Shown here: piece by piece, positions 6,103-12,418 of the stretch
Position numbering within the stretch: position 1 is the first letter of the stretch
How the letters are laid out: each line of letters opens with the position of its first letter
Assembly: GCA_004556565.1 (NCBI GenBank)
Contig: SFGN01000070.1
Coordinates: forward strand, 1 to 13,455
DNA: 13,455 nt
Source of the DNA: Lachnospiraceae bacterium
GTDB taxonomy: Bacteria > Bacillota_A > Clostridia > Lachnospirales > Lachnospiraceae
Direction: 5' to 3'
The notes under the pieces: model-generated
Told to the model about the DNA's origin: nothing
The model's input: the letters and a program-made list of their open reading frames with translations, nothing else
Database searches by the model: none
Translations under genes and position numbers: made by a program

Positions 6103-7194
6103 ATGGCGAATTTTGAAAGCATTTTCAGGAAGGAGACGAAGAAAGCAGAGCTGCATCCGAAACGGATCACAAAATGGATCCATTACAGTAAGCTGAAGGA
6201 TAACCCTTCACAGTATTGTGACGAGGCTGATCAGGATGAGATTGTTGCCCTGGCCGACCTGATCGAGGCGGACGGGGAAGTGCTGCAGGACCTTCTTGTC
6301 CGTAAAACAGATGTCGATGAATATGAAATCATAGCCGGGCACAAACGCCGCAGGGCCTGCCGTCTGCTTGTGGAGGAAAGAGGGAAAGAAGAATTTGCCC
6401 TTTTACCATGTGTCGTTAAGAACGTATCTGATGTGAGGGCTGAATTCCAACTGTATTCCAGCAACGGACATCATGAAAAGACAGCTTATGAAATCATGCA
6501 TGAGCTGGAAAGAATGAAGTACCTGTTGGAGAATTACCCGGAGGAATTCCCCCACCTGCAGACAGGACGCATGGTGGAACGTCTGGCGAAACAGTTTAAC
6601 ATGAAAAAGACAACTGTGGGGGAATATCAGGCGATCGCCAATAACCTCGGCGAAAAAGGCATGGATAAGTTCCGTGAGGGGGAATTAAAGAAGAGTGCTG
6701 CTTTGGAGCTTGCAGGGCTTATGGTGAAAGAGCAGGACAGGCTGGTTGAAGAGGGCAGAACATCCTTACGAGAGATCCGGGAATACAAGCAGGAACGGCT
6801 GGATAGGGAAAAAAATCTGCCAGCGGAGGCCACATTAGATGAAGCGAATATCAAGCAGGATCTTCCGGAACTGAAAAACACAGAGCAGCGGAAAGAATGG
6901 CTGCGGAATTACCAGGATTGGGGCATCTGGTACGAAGACAACCATATCGGAGTGAAATATTACAAGTATGATTTTTCAAACGGCGCCAGGCTGATAGTGG
7001 AAGAGTATGAAGAATACAGTATGTATGTTGGAGATTATTTTTCATCCTATTTCCATCTCGTAGGAGGACCGGAACCACCGAAGGGAAAATATGGAGTTGG
7101 GAAGTGGAACAGGCATAAGAATTACAGCAGGCATGCAGACAGTGAAACAGAGCTGATAGAATTTCTGAAGTTTATTCAGAAGGGCGGATGCTGA
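6103..7194 (+). CDS. parB: ParB-like partition protein with an extra C-terminal domain, 363 aa
   Basis: Residues 22-110 are a ParB N-terminal domain. EIIAGHKRRRA (75-85) stands where chromosomal ParB has GERRxRA, the CTP-binding arginine box. The second box (ENxxR) is replaced by YSSNGHHEKT (118-127). Residues 156-178 form a helix-turn-helix (RMVERLAKQFNMKKTTVGEY). A charged helical linker follows, then a distinct domain at about 260-363 with many Trp and Tyr residues (QRKEWLRNYQDWGIWYEDNH). I do not recognise that domain by name, and it takes the place of the usual dimerisation tail. ATG 6103 lies 3 bp after parA. It is the best candidate to bind the scattered palindromes. Confidence 0.88.
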   Translation: MANFESIFRKETKKAELHPKRITKWIHYSKLKDNPSQYCDEADQDEIVALADLIEADGEVLQDLLVRKTDVDEYEIIAGHKRRRACRLLVEERGKEEFALLPCVVKNVSDVRAEFQLYSSNGHHEKTAYEIMHELERMKYLLENYPEEFPHLQTGRMVERLAKQFNMKKTTVGEYQAIANNLGEKGMDKFREGELKKSAALELAGLMVKEQDRLVEEGRTSLREIREYKQERLDREKNLPAEATLDEANIKQDLPELKNTEQRKEWLRNYQDWGIWYEDNHIGVKYYKYDFSNGARLIVEEYEEYSMYVGDYFSSYFHLVGGPEPPKGKYGVGKWNRHKNYSRHADSETELIEFLKFIQKGGC

Positions 7195-7223
7195 ACAGAA
7201 AAACGTAAGGAGGAGATGATTCA

Positions 7224-7484
7224 ATGAACAAAGAGTTAAAGAAGAGAATCCTGAAGACGGCAGCACTTGTGGTGTTATGTTCCCTGTTTCTTAAGCTTCC
7301 TGAGCTGCTTCCGGATACCTTGGCATTTCATATCATTTGCGTTGCAGCAGCGGGACTTATTTTATATCTGACATTAAGCATTCTGACCGCTCCGCCTGTC
7401 GGTGATGAAGGGAATGACTGTGACTGCTGTGTCAAGGATGGATACCAGAAGACAAATACAGAGGGAAATAGTCAAATAAGATGA
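7224..7484 (+). CDS. Small two-helix membrane protein, 86 aa
   Basis: Two hydrophobic stretches (about 11-24 and 34-54) are followed by a polar tail with a cysteine cluster (DCDCC). The ATG at 7224 follows AAGGAGG at a rather long spacing. It lies 29 bp after parB and is likely in the same operon. I do not recognise the family. Confidence 0.6.
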   Translation: MNKELKKRILKTAALVVLCSLFLKLPELLPDTLAFHIICVAAAGLILYLTLSILTAPPVGDEGNDCDCCVKDGYQKTNTEGNSQIR

Positions 7485-7520
7485 TAGGAGACTGGAGGCT
7501 CTCCGGAGAGGATATTTAAC

Positions 7521-7862
7521 ATGATATTTAAAGGATATAATACGGAAAAAGGGGAAACTGTCCTTTTATCCATTGATTCGGATGGAGTGATCCTGGGGTT
7601 AGATGACTGGAGATCCATCGAAGAGAAAAGCGTAAGAAGGTATTCAGAAAAACAAGATATTCAAGGAAAAATGATATTTGAAGGGGACAGCATTGAGAGC
7701 GTCCTGAACGGGCTGACAATGACCGTTCGGTATGGGGAATATGAAGCCTATTGCCCGGAGGATGAAGAATGGATGACTACGGTTGGATTTTACGCAGAAG
7801 CGGAAGGATACGGGAACATGCCCCTGGGACCAACGGAAGAGTACGCGAGGGTGATCGCGTAA
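7521..7862 (+). CDS. YopX-like protein, 113 aa
   Basis: The middle of the protein (RRYSEKQDIQGKMIFEGDSI, residues 40-59) matches the signature of phage YopX proteins (tGLkDkNGkeIyEGDiv). A following strand MTVRYGEYEAYC and a GFYAEAEGYG region fit the later part of the family. YopX proteins are common on Bacillota phages and mobile elements and have no settled function. ATG 7521 follows AGAGGA. A 12-bp palindrome, CTCTCCGGAGAG (7499-7510), overlaps the ribosome site and may fold over it. It is the last gene before the replication region. Confidence 0.65.
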   Translation: MIFKGYNTEKGETVLLSIDSDGVILGLDDWRSIEEKSVRRYSEKQDIQGKMIFEGDSIESVLNGLTMTVRYGEYEAYCPEDEEWMTTVGFYAEAEGYGNMPLGPTEEYARVIA

Positions 7863-7873
7863 AAGATAAAGGC

Positions 7874-7890
7874 GTACCGGATTCCGGTAC
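7874..7890. repeat. 17-bp palindrome, copy 5 (exact)
   Basis: GTACCGGATTCCGGTAC, extended by C/G to 19 bp. It lies 11 bp after the YopX-like stop codon and at the beginning of the rep leader. Confidence 0.85.
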
Positions 7891-7983
7891 GTGCGACAAT
7901 ACCGTCCTGCGGGGACTGCAGGCTGCAGATCCGCCGTTATAGGAAACTGCTCTTTTCATATGCTGCGAAAGCACAGGACGGTC

Positions 7984-8018
7984 TGCACGTTCCAAAAGAC
8001 GTGCACGTATGTTTTGGC
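7984..8018. repeat. Iteron-like half-sites upstream of rep
   Basis: The rep iteron core reads GCCAAAACGTGCAC. Here CCAAAAGACGTGCAC occurs at 7992-8006 and, on the minus strand, GCCAAAACATACGTGCAC at 8018-8001: the same two halves, split by 2 and 4 extra bases. They share the palindrome ACGTGCACGT (7999-8008). A further TGCACGT lies at 7984-7990. This is compatible with a second initiator-binding site used for autoregulation. Confidence 0.45.
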
Positions 8019-8048
8019 CGCAGCGGGGTGTTCTCCCCCTGCTGTGGC
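8017..8048 (+). other. Strong RNA/DNA hairpin in the rep leader
   Basis: GCCGCAGC (8017-8024) pairs with GCTGTGGC (8041-8048) through seven Watson-Crick pairs and one G-T pair. GGGG (8025-8028) pairs with CCCC (8035-8038) around the loop TGTTCT. No T-tract follows, so it is not a typical intrinsic terminator. It may be a control element for rep expression or part of the origin. Confidence 0.5.
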
Positions 8049-8275
8049 ATAAGAGAAGGTACCTCCGCCGTCAGGCGACAGATACAAAAAGGGATGTCAC
8101 AACCTGAAAGCCATTTGTCCAGGCCTCCTGAATGCAGTGGGACTGGATGAGAAAAGAGTTTGGCAGATACAATGAAAATGGTGTCATGCTCCGGTTTTCG
8201 GAAAGGAAAGAAGAGGAGGGATGAAGTGTCCGAAATGAACCGAACTTGATAACAGGAGAAAAGGGAGAAGGGTAC

Positions 8276-9532
8276 ATGAATAAATTTGATTATTATTACG
8301 GAGCAGAAGCGGAGCAATTCAATTTTTTCCGGATTCCAAAGAAGCTGATAAGGGACAAGGCCTTCAGCGGAATATCCTGCGAAGCGAAGATCCTTTACGG
8401 CCTGCTGCTTGACCGGATGACCCTGTCGTTACGGAATGGGTGGGTGGATGAATACAACCGTGTTTACATCATATTTGCCATTTGTGATATCATGGACGAA
8501 TTCGGATGCAGTAAAAGAAAGGCAATCCGGCTGCTGGAGGAGCTGGATGACAGGAAGGGGATCGGCCTGGTCGAGAAGAAGAGGCAGGGGCTGGGAAAGC
8601 CAAGCCTGCTGTATGTCAGGAATTTCAATTTTGCTGAAAGTGGAGAATCAGACGATGCGGAGCGCGGGGGATGCATGGAAAGCCCTCCGGAACAGGAAAT
8701 TGCATATGAAGATACCTACCAGGAAGGAATGAATGGGGATCAGCAGATGGAAGCCTACATACCAGATATTTCAGAAGGAGAAATCCTCAAAAACGAGGAT
8801 ATGGAGGTCCAGGGACAAGTGTACCCGTCCCAGAAGTGCCAAAACGTGCACCTCCAGAAGTGCCAAAACGTGCACCTCCAGAAGTGCCAAAACGTGCACC
8901 TCCAGAAGTGCCAGAACGTGCACCTCCAGAAGTGCCAAAACGTGCACCCTAATAAGACTGATAATAGTAAGACTGAATATATATATACTAATCCATCTAT
9001 CCATCCATCTATTCCTCCGGATGGAACAGATGGGATCACAGGGGAATCTATGCCCTTAGAAGGATTCTGGGAAGACAGACAGGCAGTCTTGAGCCTGCTC
9101 AGGAAAAATTTGGATTACAGTGCGCTTATTGCCGATCTGTCCCTTTTGGGAGAAAAGGAATGGCTGGACAATCTGACAGAGCTTATGGCTGACGCATGCT
9201 GCTGTCCGGGGGAATATCAGGCAATCGGAGGGATGGCGGTACAGACAGCCGAAATACGAAGGAGATTCCTCCGGCTCAGGATGCCCCATATCCGTTATGT
9301 GCAGGAATCCCTCGAAAAGAACAATACAGAAATCAAAAACATCAGGGCATACCTGCTTGCCTGTCTGTACAATGCACCGTTGACCATGGGGTCTTACTAT
9401 GCGGCTTCAGTGCAGCATGACCTGGCATATGGCCTGTTGGGGAAGCAGAGGATTCCATCCGGCGTCCGGGGACACCCTCCGGATACTGGGGAGCGGGATA
9501 AGGAAGATGCCGAAGAAATACGTTCCAGGTGA
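8276..9532 (+). CDS. RepA_N-type replication initiator with internal repeats, 418 aa
   Basis: Residues 14-117 match the RepA_N domain (QFNFFRIPKKLIRDKAFSGI, then AKILYGLLLDRM, and a winged-helix-like FGCSKRKAIRLLEELD). Residues 186-225 are five copies of an 8-residue unit QKCQNVHL encoded by 24-bp DNA repeats. After a short Ser/Pro-rich stretch, residues 260-390 resemble the DUF6017 C-terminus of Clostridia initiators (AEIRRRFLRLRMPHIRYVQE; YLLACLYNAPLT). The start is ATG 8276, preceded by GGAGAAGGG. A TTG ten codons upstream lies inside the ribosome site and is rejected. In RepA_N plasmids the origin lies within rep, so the repeats are the likely oriV. The protein would melt the origin and recruit host replication proteins. 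Confidence 0.9.
   Translation: MNKFDYYYGAEAEQFNFFRIPKKLIRDKAFSGISCEAKILYGLLLDRMTLSLRNGWVDEYNRVYIIFAICDIMDEFGCSKRKAIRLLEELDDRKGIGLVEKKRQGLGKPSLLYVRNFNFAESGESDDAERGGCMESPPEQEIAYEDTYQEGMNGDQQMEAYIPDISEGEILKNEDMEVQGQVYPSQKCQNVHLQKCQNVHLQKCQNVHLQKCQNVHLQKCQNVHPNKTDNSKTEYIYTNPSIHPSIPPDGTDGITGESMPLEGFWEDRQAVLSLLRKNLDYSALIADLSLLGEKEWLDNLTELMADACCCPGEYQAIGGMAVQTAEIRRRFLRLRMPHIRYVQESLEKNNTEIKNIRAYLLACLYNAPLTMGSYYAASVQHDLAYGLLGKQRIPSGVRGHPPDTGERDKEDAEEIRSR
8831..8950 (+). repeat. Five tandem 24-bp iterons inside rep, probable oriV
   Basis: Five units start at 8831, 8855, 8879, 8903 and 8927 and are nearly identical. The unit core is GAAGTGCCAAAACGTGCAC. Unit 4 has one A-to-G change (CCAGAAC) and unit 5 differs at its last bases. 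The 24-bp period keeps the reading frame. Near-perfect DNA identity, including third codon positions, suggests selection or recent duplication at DNA level. The sequence just after is AT-rich (tatatatata, about 8978-8988), as expected of an unwinding element. Confidence 0.8.
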
Positions 9533-9604
9533 AGAATATGGCCAGCCTGCGCTGTAAGAAAAAGCATCCGGCGGTGTTTACAGTAAAGACAAACGAAATA
9601 TGGC

Positions 9605-9621
9605 GTGCCGGATTCCGGTAT
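9605..9621. repeat. 17-bp palindrome, copy 6 (variant)
   Basis: GTGCCGGATTCCGGTAT differs from the consensus at two positions, one in each arm. It lies between rep and the SLH gene, 54 bp before the SLH start codon. Confidence 0.7.
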
Positions 9622-9674
9622 GCAGGAAACAGATTTACGGAGATGGCAGTATCTCAGGAAAGGAGAGAAAGAAG

Positions 9675-11195
9675 ATGAAAGGGAAAATGGAAGGGAAAAT
9701 CAGGAATTTAGCGGCGCTGTGCATCTTGCTGATCAGCATTATGGTCACGGGCATGTCCGTATCGGCTGCGGGCGTCAGTTATTCCGATGTGCAGGAAGGC
9801 GACTGGTATTATGATTATGTGCAGTATGCCACTGCCCGTGGCTTTATGACAGGCTACAATGACGGGAGCTTCGGGCCTTCGGATAAGATTATCCGCGGGC
9901 AGTTTGCGACTATCCTGTACCGGATAGAGGGAAGCCCGCAGACGGCATATCAGAGCCGGTATCCGGATGTGCCGGAGGTCCGTTTTTACAGCATCCCGGT
10001 GACATGGGCGAGTGAGGAAGGGATATTCACCGGATATGCGAATGGGAAGTTCGGCCCGGAAGATCCGATCACGAGGGAGCAGATCGCGGCCATCCTGTAC
10101 CGGTATTCCGTCAGGAAAGGGTATGACACCAGTGCCCGGGGAAATCTTAGCGCTTTCCCGGATGGTTCAAAAGTAAGTGGCTTTGCCCAGGAAGCGATGC
10201 AGTGGGCGGTAGGCACAGGGCTGATAACCGGAGACCGGGGATATCTCAATCCCCAGGGGAATACGAAGCGTGCGGAAGCTGCGGCAATCCTTAAGCGTTA
10301 TGAGGCGTATGTTGAGGACATGGGCGGAAACAATCCGGACCCGGGCGAGACTGACCCGGAACCCGGGGAAACAGACCCTGATCCGGGAGAGCCGGAAAAA
10401 ACGTACTCCTACGAGATAGAAATATTAAATAAAACGGAACTGTATACGGATAATTTTGTGCTCGTATACGTAAAGACAGATAACTTAGATTTCAATCCGG
10501 ATAGCGAAATTCCTGTGCTGGAAAGGGAGATAGAAATATCCAGCAAGGGCAAGCCGAATGGATATTCCTATGACGATATCCATTACAGGGAATTTAAAGG
10601 GGAAATATGGGATATTGGAAATCTTGGATGGACTGTCAATGGGGGGTACTTGCAGGTGCTGATGTATGATGAGCCTATGGAGGACACCATTACCGTAAGG
10701 GAGATTATCGGCAGGGAATGGGACGGCGAAGCGGGGGCGTACCGCTTTGAATACCGTGACGTGGCGAGCGTGGACGTCACGATCCATGATTATGATGAAG
10801 CCCTGTATGAGTGGGCGGAGGGCATCGTGGACGAAGTGACCACCCCTGATATGGACAGCATAACAGCCCTGTATGCAATCCAGGGATATATCGAGGAAAA
10901 TTTTATATATGAGGCGAACAATGGCAAAATTGATGACTCTAAACGATATACATTTGCGGCAGAAGAGGGACCGATATGGTTAAGGAAAAGGTTAACTTGT
11001 ATATCTTCCGCAAACCTGGTCAATTACTTTGCAGAGACCTTTTATGGGATAGACAGTGGCAAGCTGGTATATGCAGGATATCTGATGCATTACTATTTAA
11101 TCATCGAATTAGATGGGGAAGAATATAAATTTGAGCCTGGGATTTACTTGAGTACAGGATATACAGGAGAGGGCAGTTGGGAATACCTGCTGTAG
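9675..11195 (+). CDS. Secreted SLH-domain protein with transglutaminase-like C-terminus, 506 aa
   Basis: A signal peptide (basic start, hydrophobic core about 11-28, cleavage probably after SVSA, residue 31) precedes three SLH domains at about 35-86, 97-146 and 158-212 (GYNDGSFGP; GYANGKFGPEDPITREQ; NTKRAEAAAILKR). These bind secondary cell-wall polymer and anchor the protein to the envelope. A repetitive linker of PDPGETDPEP type (221-241) follows. The C-terminal part (about 245-506) ends in a transglutaminase-like segment with candidate C442 (RLTCISSANL), H472 (YLMHYYLIIELDGEEYKFEP) and E487 in place of the usual Asp. ATG 9675 is chosen for the AAAGGAG nine bases before it. The frame is open back to 9600, through palindrome copy 6. 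It could be a peptidase, a cross-linker or an inactive binding domain. SLH is firm, the C-terminal call moderate. Confidence 0.85.
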   Translation: MKGKMEGKIRNLAALCILLISIMVTGMSVSAAGVSYSDVQEGDWYYDYVQYATARGFMTGYNDGSFGPSDKIIRGQFATILYRIEGSPQTAYQSRYPDVPEVRFYSIPVTWASEEGIFTGYANGKFGPEDPITREQIAAILYRYSVRKGYDTSARGNLSAFPDGSKVSGFAQEAMQWAVGTGLITGDRGYLNPQGNTKRAEAAAILKRYEAYVEDMGGNNPDPGETDPEPGETDPDPGEPEKTYSYEIEILNKTELYTDNFVLVYVKTDNLDFNPDSEIPVLEREIEISSKGKPNGYSYDDIHYREFKGEIWDIGNLGWTVNGGYLQVLMYDEPMEDTITVREIIGREWDGEAGAYRFEYRDVASVDVTIHDYDEALYEWAEGIVDEVTTPDMDSITALYAIQGYIEENFIYEANNGKIDDSKRYTFAAEEGPIWLRKRLTCISSANLVNYFAETFYGIDSGKLVYAGYLMHYYLIIELDGEEYKFEPGIYLSTGYTGEGSWEYLL

Positions 11196-11204
11196 ATGTC
11201 TATT

Positions 11205-11237
11205 GACACTCCCCTCGCTTTAGCCATGGGGAGTGTC
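11205..11237. terminator. Hairpin after the SLH gene; terminator or transposon-end relic
   Basis: GACACTCCCC (11205-11214) pairs perfectly with GGGGAGTGTC (11228-11237), with an inner GC-TTTA-GC. It begins 9 bp after the SLH stop. No T-tract follows (AGGAAT), so intrinsic termination would be weak. The stem with a CGCTTTAGC-type centre recalls subterminal hairpins of IS200/IS605 elements, but no transposase or tnpB is nearby. Confidence 0.45.
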
Positions 11238-11243
11238 AGGAAT

Positions 11244-11260
11244 GTACCGGATTCTGGTAC
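11244..11260. repeat. 17-bp palindrome, copy 7 (one mismatch)
   Basis: GTACCGGATTCTGGTAC has one C-to-T change in the right arm. It is the last copy seen and lies just before the AT-rich right part of the window. Confidence 0.8.
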
Positions 11261-11271
11261 GTAGAAAAGAA

Positions 11272-11329
11272 AAGTCCATGTTGCCGAAGGAATGAATCCC
11301 CAACCGTCAGGCAACATCGTTGAGGACTT
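11272..11329. repeat. Nested inverted repeat
   Basis: AAGTCC (11272-11277) pairs with GGACTT (11324-11329), and directly inside it ATGTTGCC (11278-11285) pairs with GGCAACAT (11310-11317). A 6-nt bulge (CGTTGA) lies on the 3' side and a 24-nt loop in the middle. The bulged, two-part stem looks like a folded RNA or a protein-bound DNA structure. No known family recognised. Confidence 0.5.
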
Positions 11330-11485
11330 CCACTTTATTTTATAATCATCTTAGAAACAATCAAAGGATTTTGCAAGTGTCCGATGATTGCCACCAGAAA
11401 CTAACAAACATTGTTTACAAGCTAAATAGCTATCTTCTAGAGGCGTAGGAGATAGCTTGTTTACCAAATTTGTAAACAAAAACTC
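11330..11485. other. Gene-free AT-rich stretch with an interrupted inverted repeat
   Basis: No coding potential is supported. GTTTACAA (11413-11420) and TTGTAAAC (11470-11477) enclose a second stem, AGCTATCT (11428-11435) with AGATAGCT (11450-11457). A GTTTAC motif recurs at 11458-11463. Such nested repeats fit an operator, an attachment or transposon end, or a folded RNA. Composition shifts here from the plasmid backbone to the AT-rich cassette. Confidence 0.4.
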
Positions 11486-11514
11486 TTGTGCTGAATGTTA
11501 TAAAGCGATATAAT
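11486..11514 (+). promoter_or_regulatory. Sigma-A promoter of the AT-rich cassette
   Basis: A -35 TTGTGC (11486-11491), a 17-bp spacer and a perfect -10 TATAAT (11509-11514) are present. Transcription would begin near 11521, giving a leader of about 140 nt before the first cassette gene. Confidence 0.75.
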
Positions 11515-11520
11515 ATAAAA

Positions 11521-11600
11521 AATTGATTAAGATAGCCTAAGAAACAGGTGGATGTGTTGTGGCAGTCCGTAAGTCCTGTGGAGGTGAGAACAGTTAGGGT
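11521..11600 (+). ncRNA. Structured leader RNA of the cassette
   Basis: Nested pairings are visible: CCTAA (11536-11540) with TTAGG (11594-11598) and ACAGG (11544-11548) with CCTGT (11575-11579). A terminator follows immediately, so the arrangement is that of a riboswitch, attenuator or small RNA. A possible leader peptide of 18 codons (TTG 11557 to TAA 11610) contains Trp codons near both ends and stops inside the terminator stem. I could not match it to a riboswitch class I know. Confidence 0.45.
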
Positions 11601-11627
11601 GTCTTGGTAATACAAGGCATTTTTTTG
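11601..11627 (+). terminator. Intrinsic terminator in the leader of the cassette
   Basis: GTCTTG (11601-11606) pairs with CAAGGC (11613-11618), including one G-U pair, around loop GTAATA. ATTTTTTTG follows. It lies between the promoter and the first gene, so most transcripts would stop here unless the leader folds otherwise. Confidence 0.65.
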
Positions 11628-11659
11628 TCGCAAAAGATAAAAATGAAGAGGAATATGTA

Positions 11660-12145
11660 ATGCTAAATTGGTATAAAAAAATGACGATGGGTGTATTACA
11701 TTTCTTGAATTATAATAAAATAGGAAATGAAAATGGTTCAAATCATATTTTTATAAACATCCTAGATTTATTAATAGCATTGATTTATGCTGCAATATCG
11801 ATTTGGAAGTTAAAATCGGTAACAGGGTTAGTATTGGGAATGAATTTATTAACCTTAATTAGATTAATGCTTGGTAATTTGAAGAAATCAATACATTATA
11901 GAGATGAATATGAGAATAAATATCTGAAGAGACCAGGATTGATTTACAAATCAGCGAATGATATTAAGTTTATGGTAGAATGTTGTGTTATAGCATTTTT
12001 ACTTGTGCCATTTTGGATTCAAGGAATGATTTATGAGGATTATGTAATTCGTAGTTTTGCAGGTACAATAATAATTCTTAGTTTTTTGGAAAATGTTATT
12101 AATGTACATGTAGAATTATTTGAAGCAAGTATAGTACTTGAATAG
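11660..12145 (+). CDS. Hypothetical four-helix membrane protein, 161 aa
   Basis: I do not recognise the family. Hydrophobic segments lie at about 31-49, 53-72, 105-124 and 128-148. A charged cytosolic or extracellular loop (about 74-103) contains HYRDEYENKYLKRPG, and two Cys (CC, 108-109) lie in the third segment. ATG 11660 follows AGAGGA at eight bases. It is the first gene of a tight AT-rich operon placed behind a promoter, structured leader and terminator. Its codon and base use are clearly more AT-rich than rep, parAB or the SLH gene, which suggests separate acquisition. A role in membrane sensing or exclusion is possible but not shown. Confidence 0.7.
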   Translation: MLNWYKKMTMGVLHFLNYNKIGNENGSNHIFINILDLLIALIYAAISIWKLKSVTGLVLGMNLLTLIRLMLGNLKKSIHYRDEYENKYLKRPGLIYKSANDIKFMVECCVIAFLLVPFWIQGMIYEDYVIRSFAGTIIILSFLENVINVHVELFEASIVLE

Positions 12146-12169
12146 ATTAAATAGAAAAGAGGTAGTGTA

Positions 12170-12418
12170 ATGAATACAATCATAAGTATATTGGCATTTT
12201 GTGGAAATATCGGCGCACTCGTGATGATGTTGTATGCTTTGATTTTGATTATTAAAATGAGAAAAATGCAGAGCAAAAATAGAATACTGAGTAGTTATAT
12301 TAAGACAAAATCATTTCTTCGGATGAAAAATGATGGGAATAATCCATGTGATACTCAGCAAAAGTTTTATATTCCAGTTTTTTCACAAGAAAGTGATTAT
12401 ATTGTTAGGAGGAGATAA
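12170..12418 (+). CDS. Hypothetical single-helix membrane protein, 82 aa
   Basis: One membrane segment (about residues 3-29) is followed by a basic, probably cytosolic tail (KMRKMQSKNR) and a short polar region. I do not recognise the family. ATG 12170 follows AGAGG at good distance, 24 bp after the previous gene. Its TAA shares its last A with the ATG of the next gene (12418), so translation of the two is almost certainly coupled, which suggests the products work together in a fixed ratio. Confidence 0.65.
   Translation: MNTIISILAFCGNIGALVMMLYALILIIKMRKMQSKNRILSSYIKTKSFLRMKNDGNNPCDTQQKFYIPVFSQESDYIVRRR

Larger units (their letters stand above)
7863..8275 (+). promoter_or_regulatory. Gene-free leader of rep; probable replication control region
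   Basis: These 413 bp hold no convincing gene. One frame, in phase with the YopX-like gene, stays open for 95 codons after its TAA (7863-8150) and is cysteine-rich, but it has no usable start. Contents are palindrome copy 5 (7874-7890), a cluster of iteron-like half-sites (7984-8018), a strong hairpin (8017-8048) and several short AUG frames near 8170-8250, including one after GAGGAGGG (about 8220). No clear promoter was found. Position directly before rep suggests copy-number control, by analogy with other plasmids. Confidence 0.45.

Noticed and set aside
7937..8317. 126-codon minus-strand frame over the rep leader
   Set aside because: It overlaps the rep start and hairpin, has no ribosome site, and its composition matches the antisense of GC-rich leader DNA.
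8831..8950. CRISPR array
   Set aside because: The 24-bp units are directly adjacent without spacers and lie within the rep coding frame.
8755..9039. Minus-strand repeat frame encoding CTFWHFWR repeats
   Set aside because: This is the antisense shadow of the rep iterons, without ribosome site or promoter.
9917..10105. GTACCGG arms in the SLH gene (9917 and 10097)
   Set aside because: Only one arm is present each time, and both arise from codons of the repeated SLH motif ILYR.
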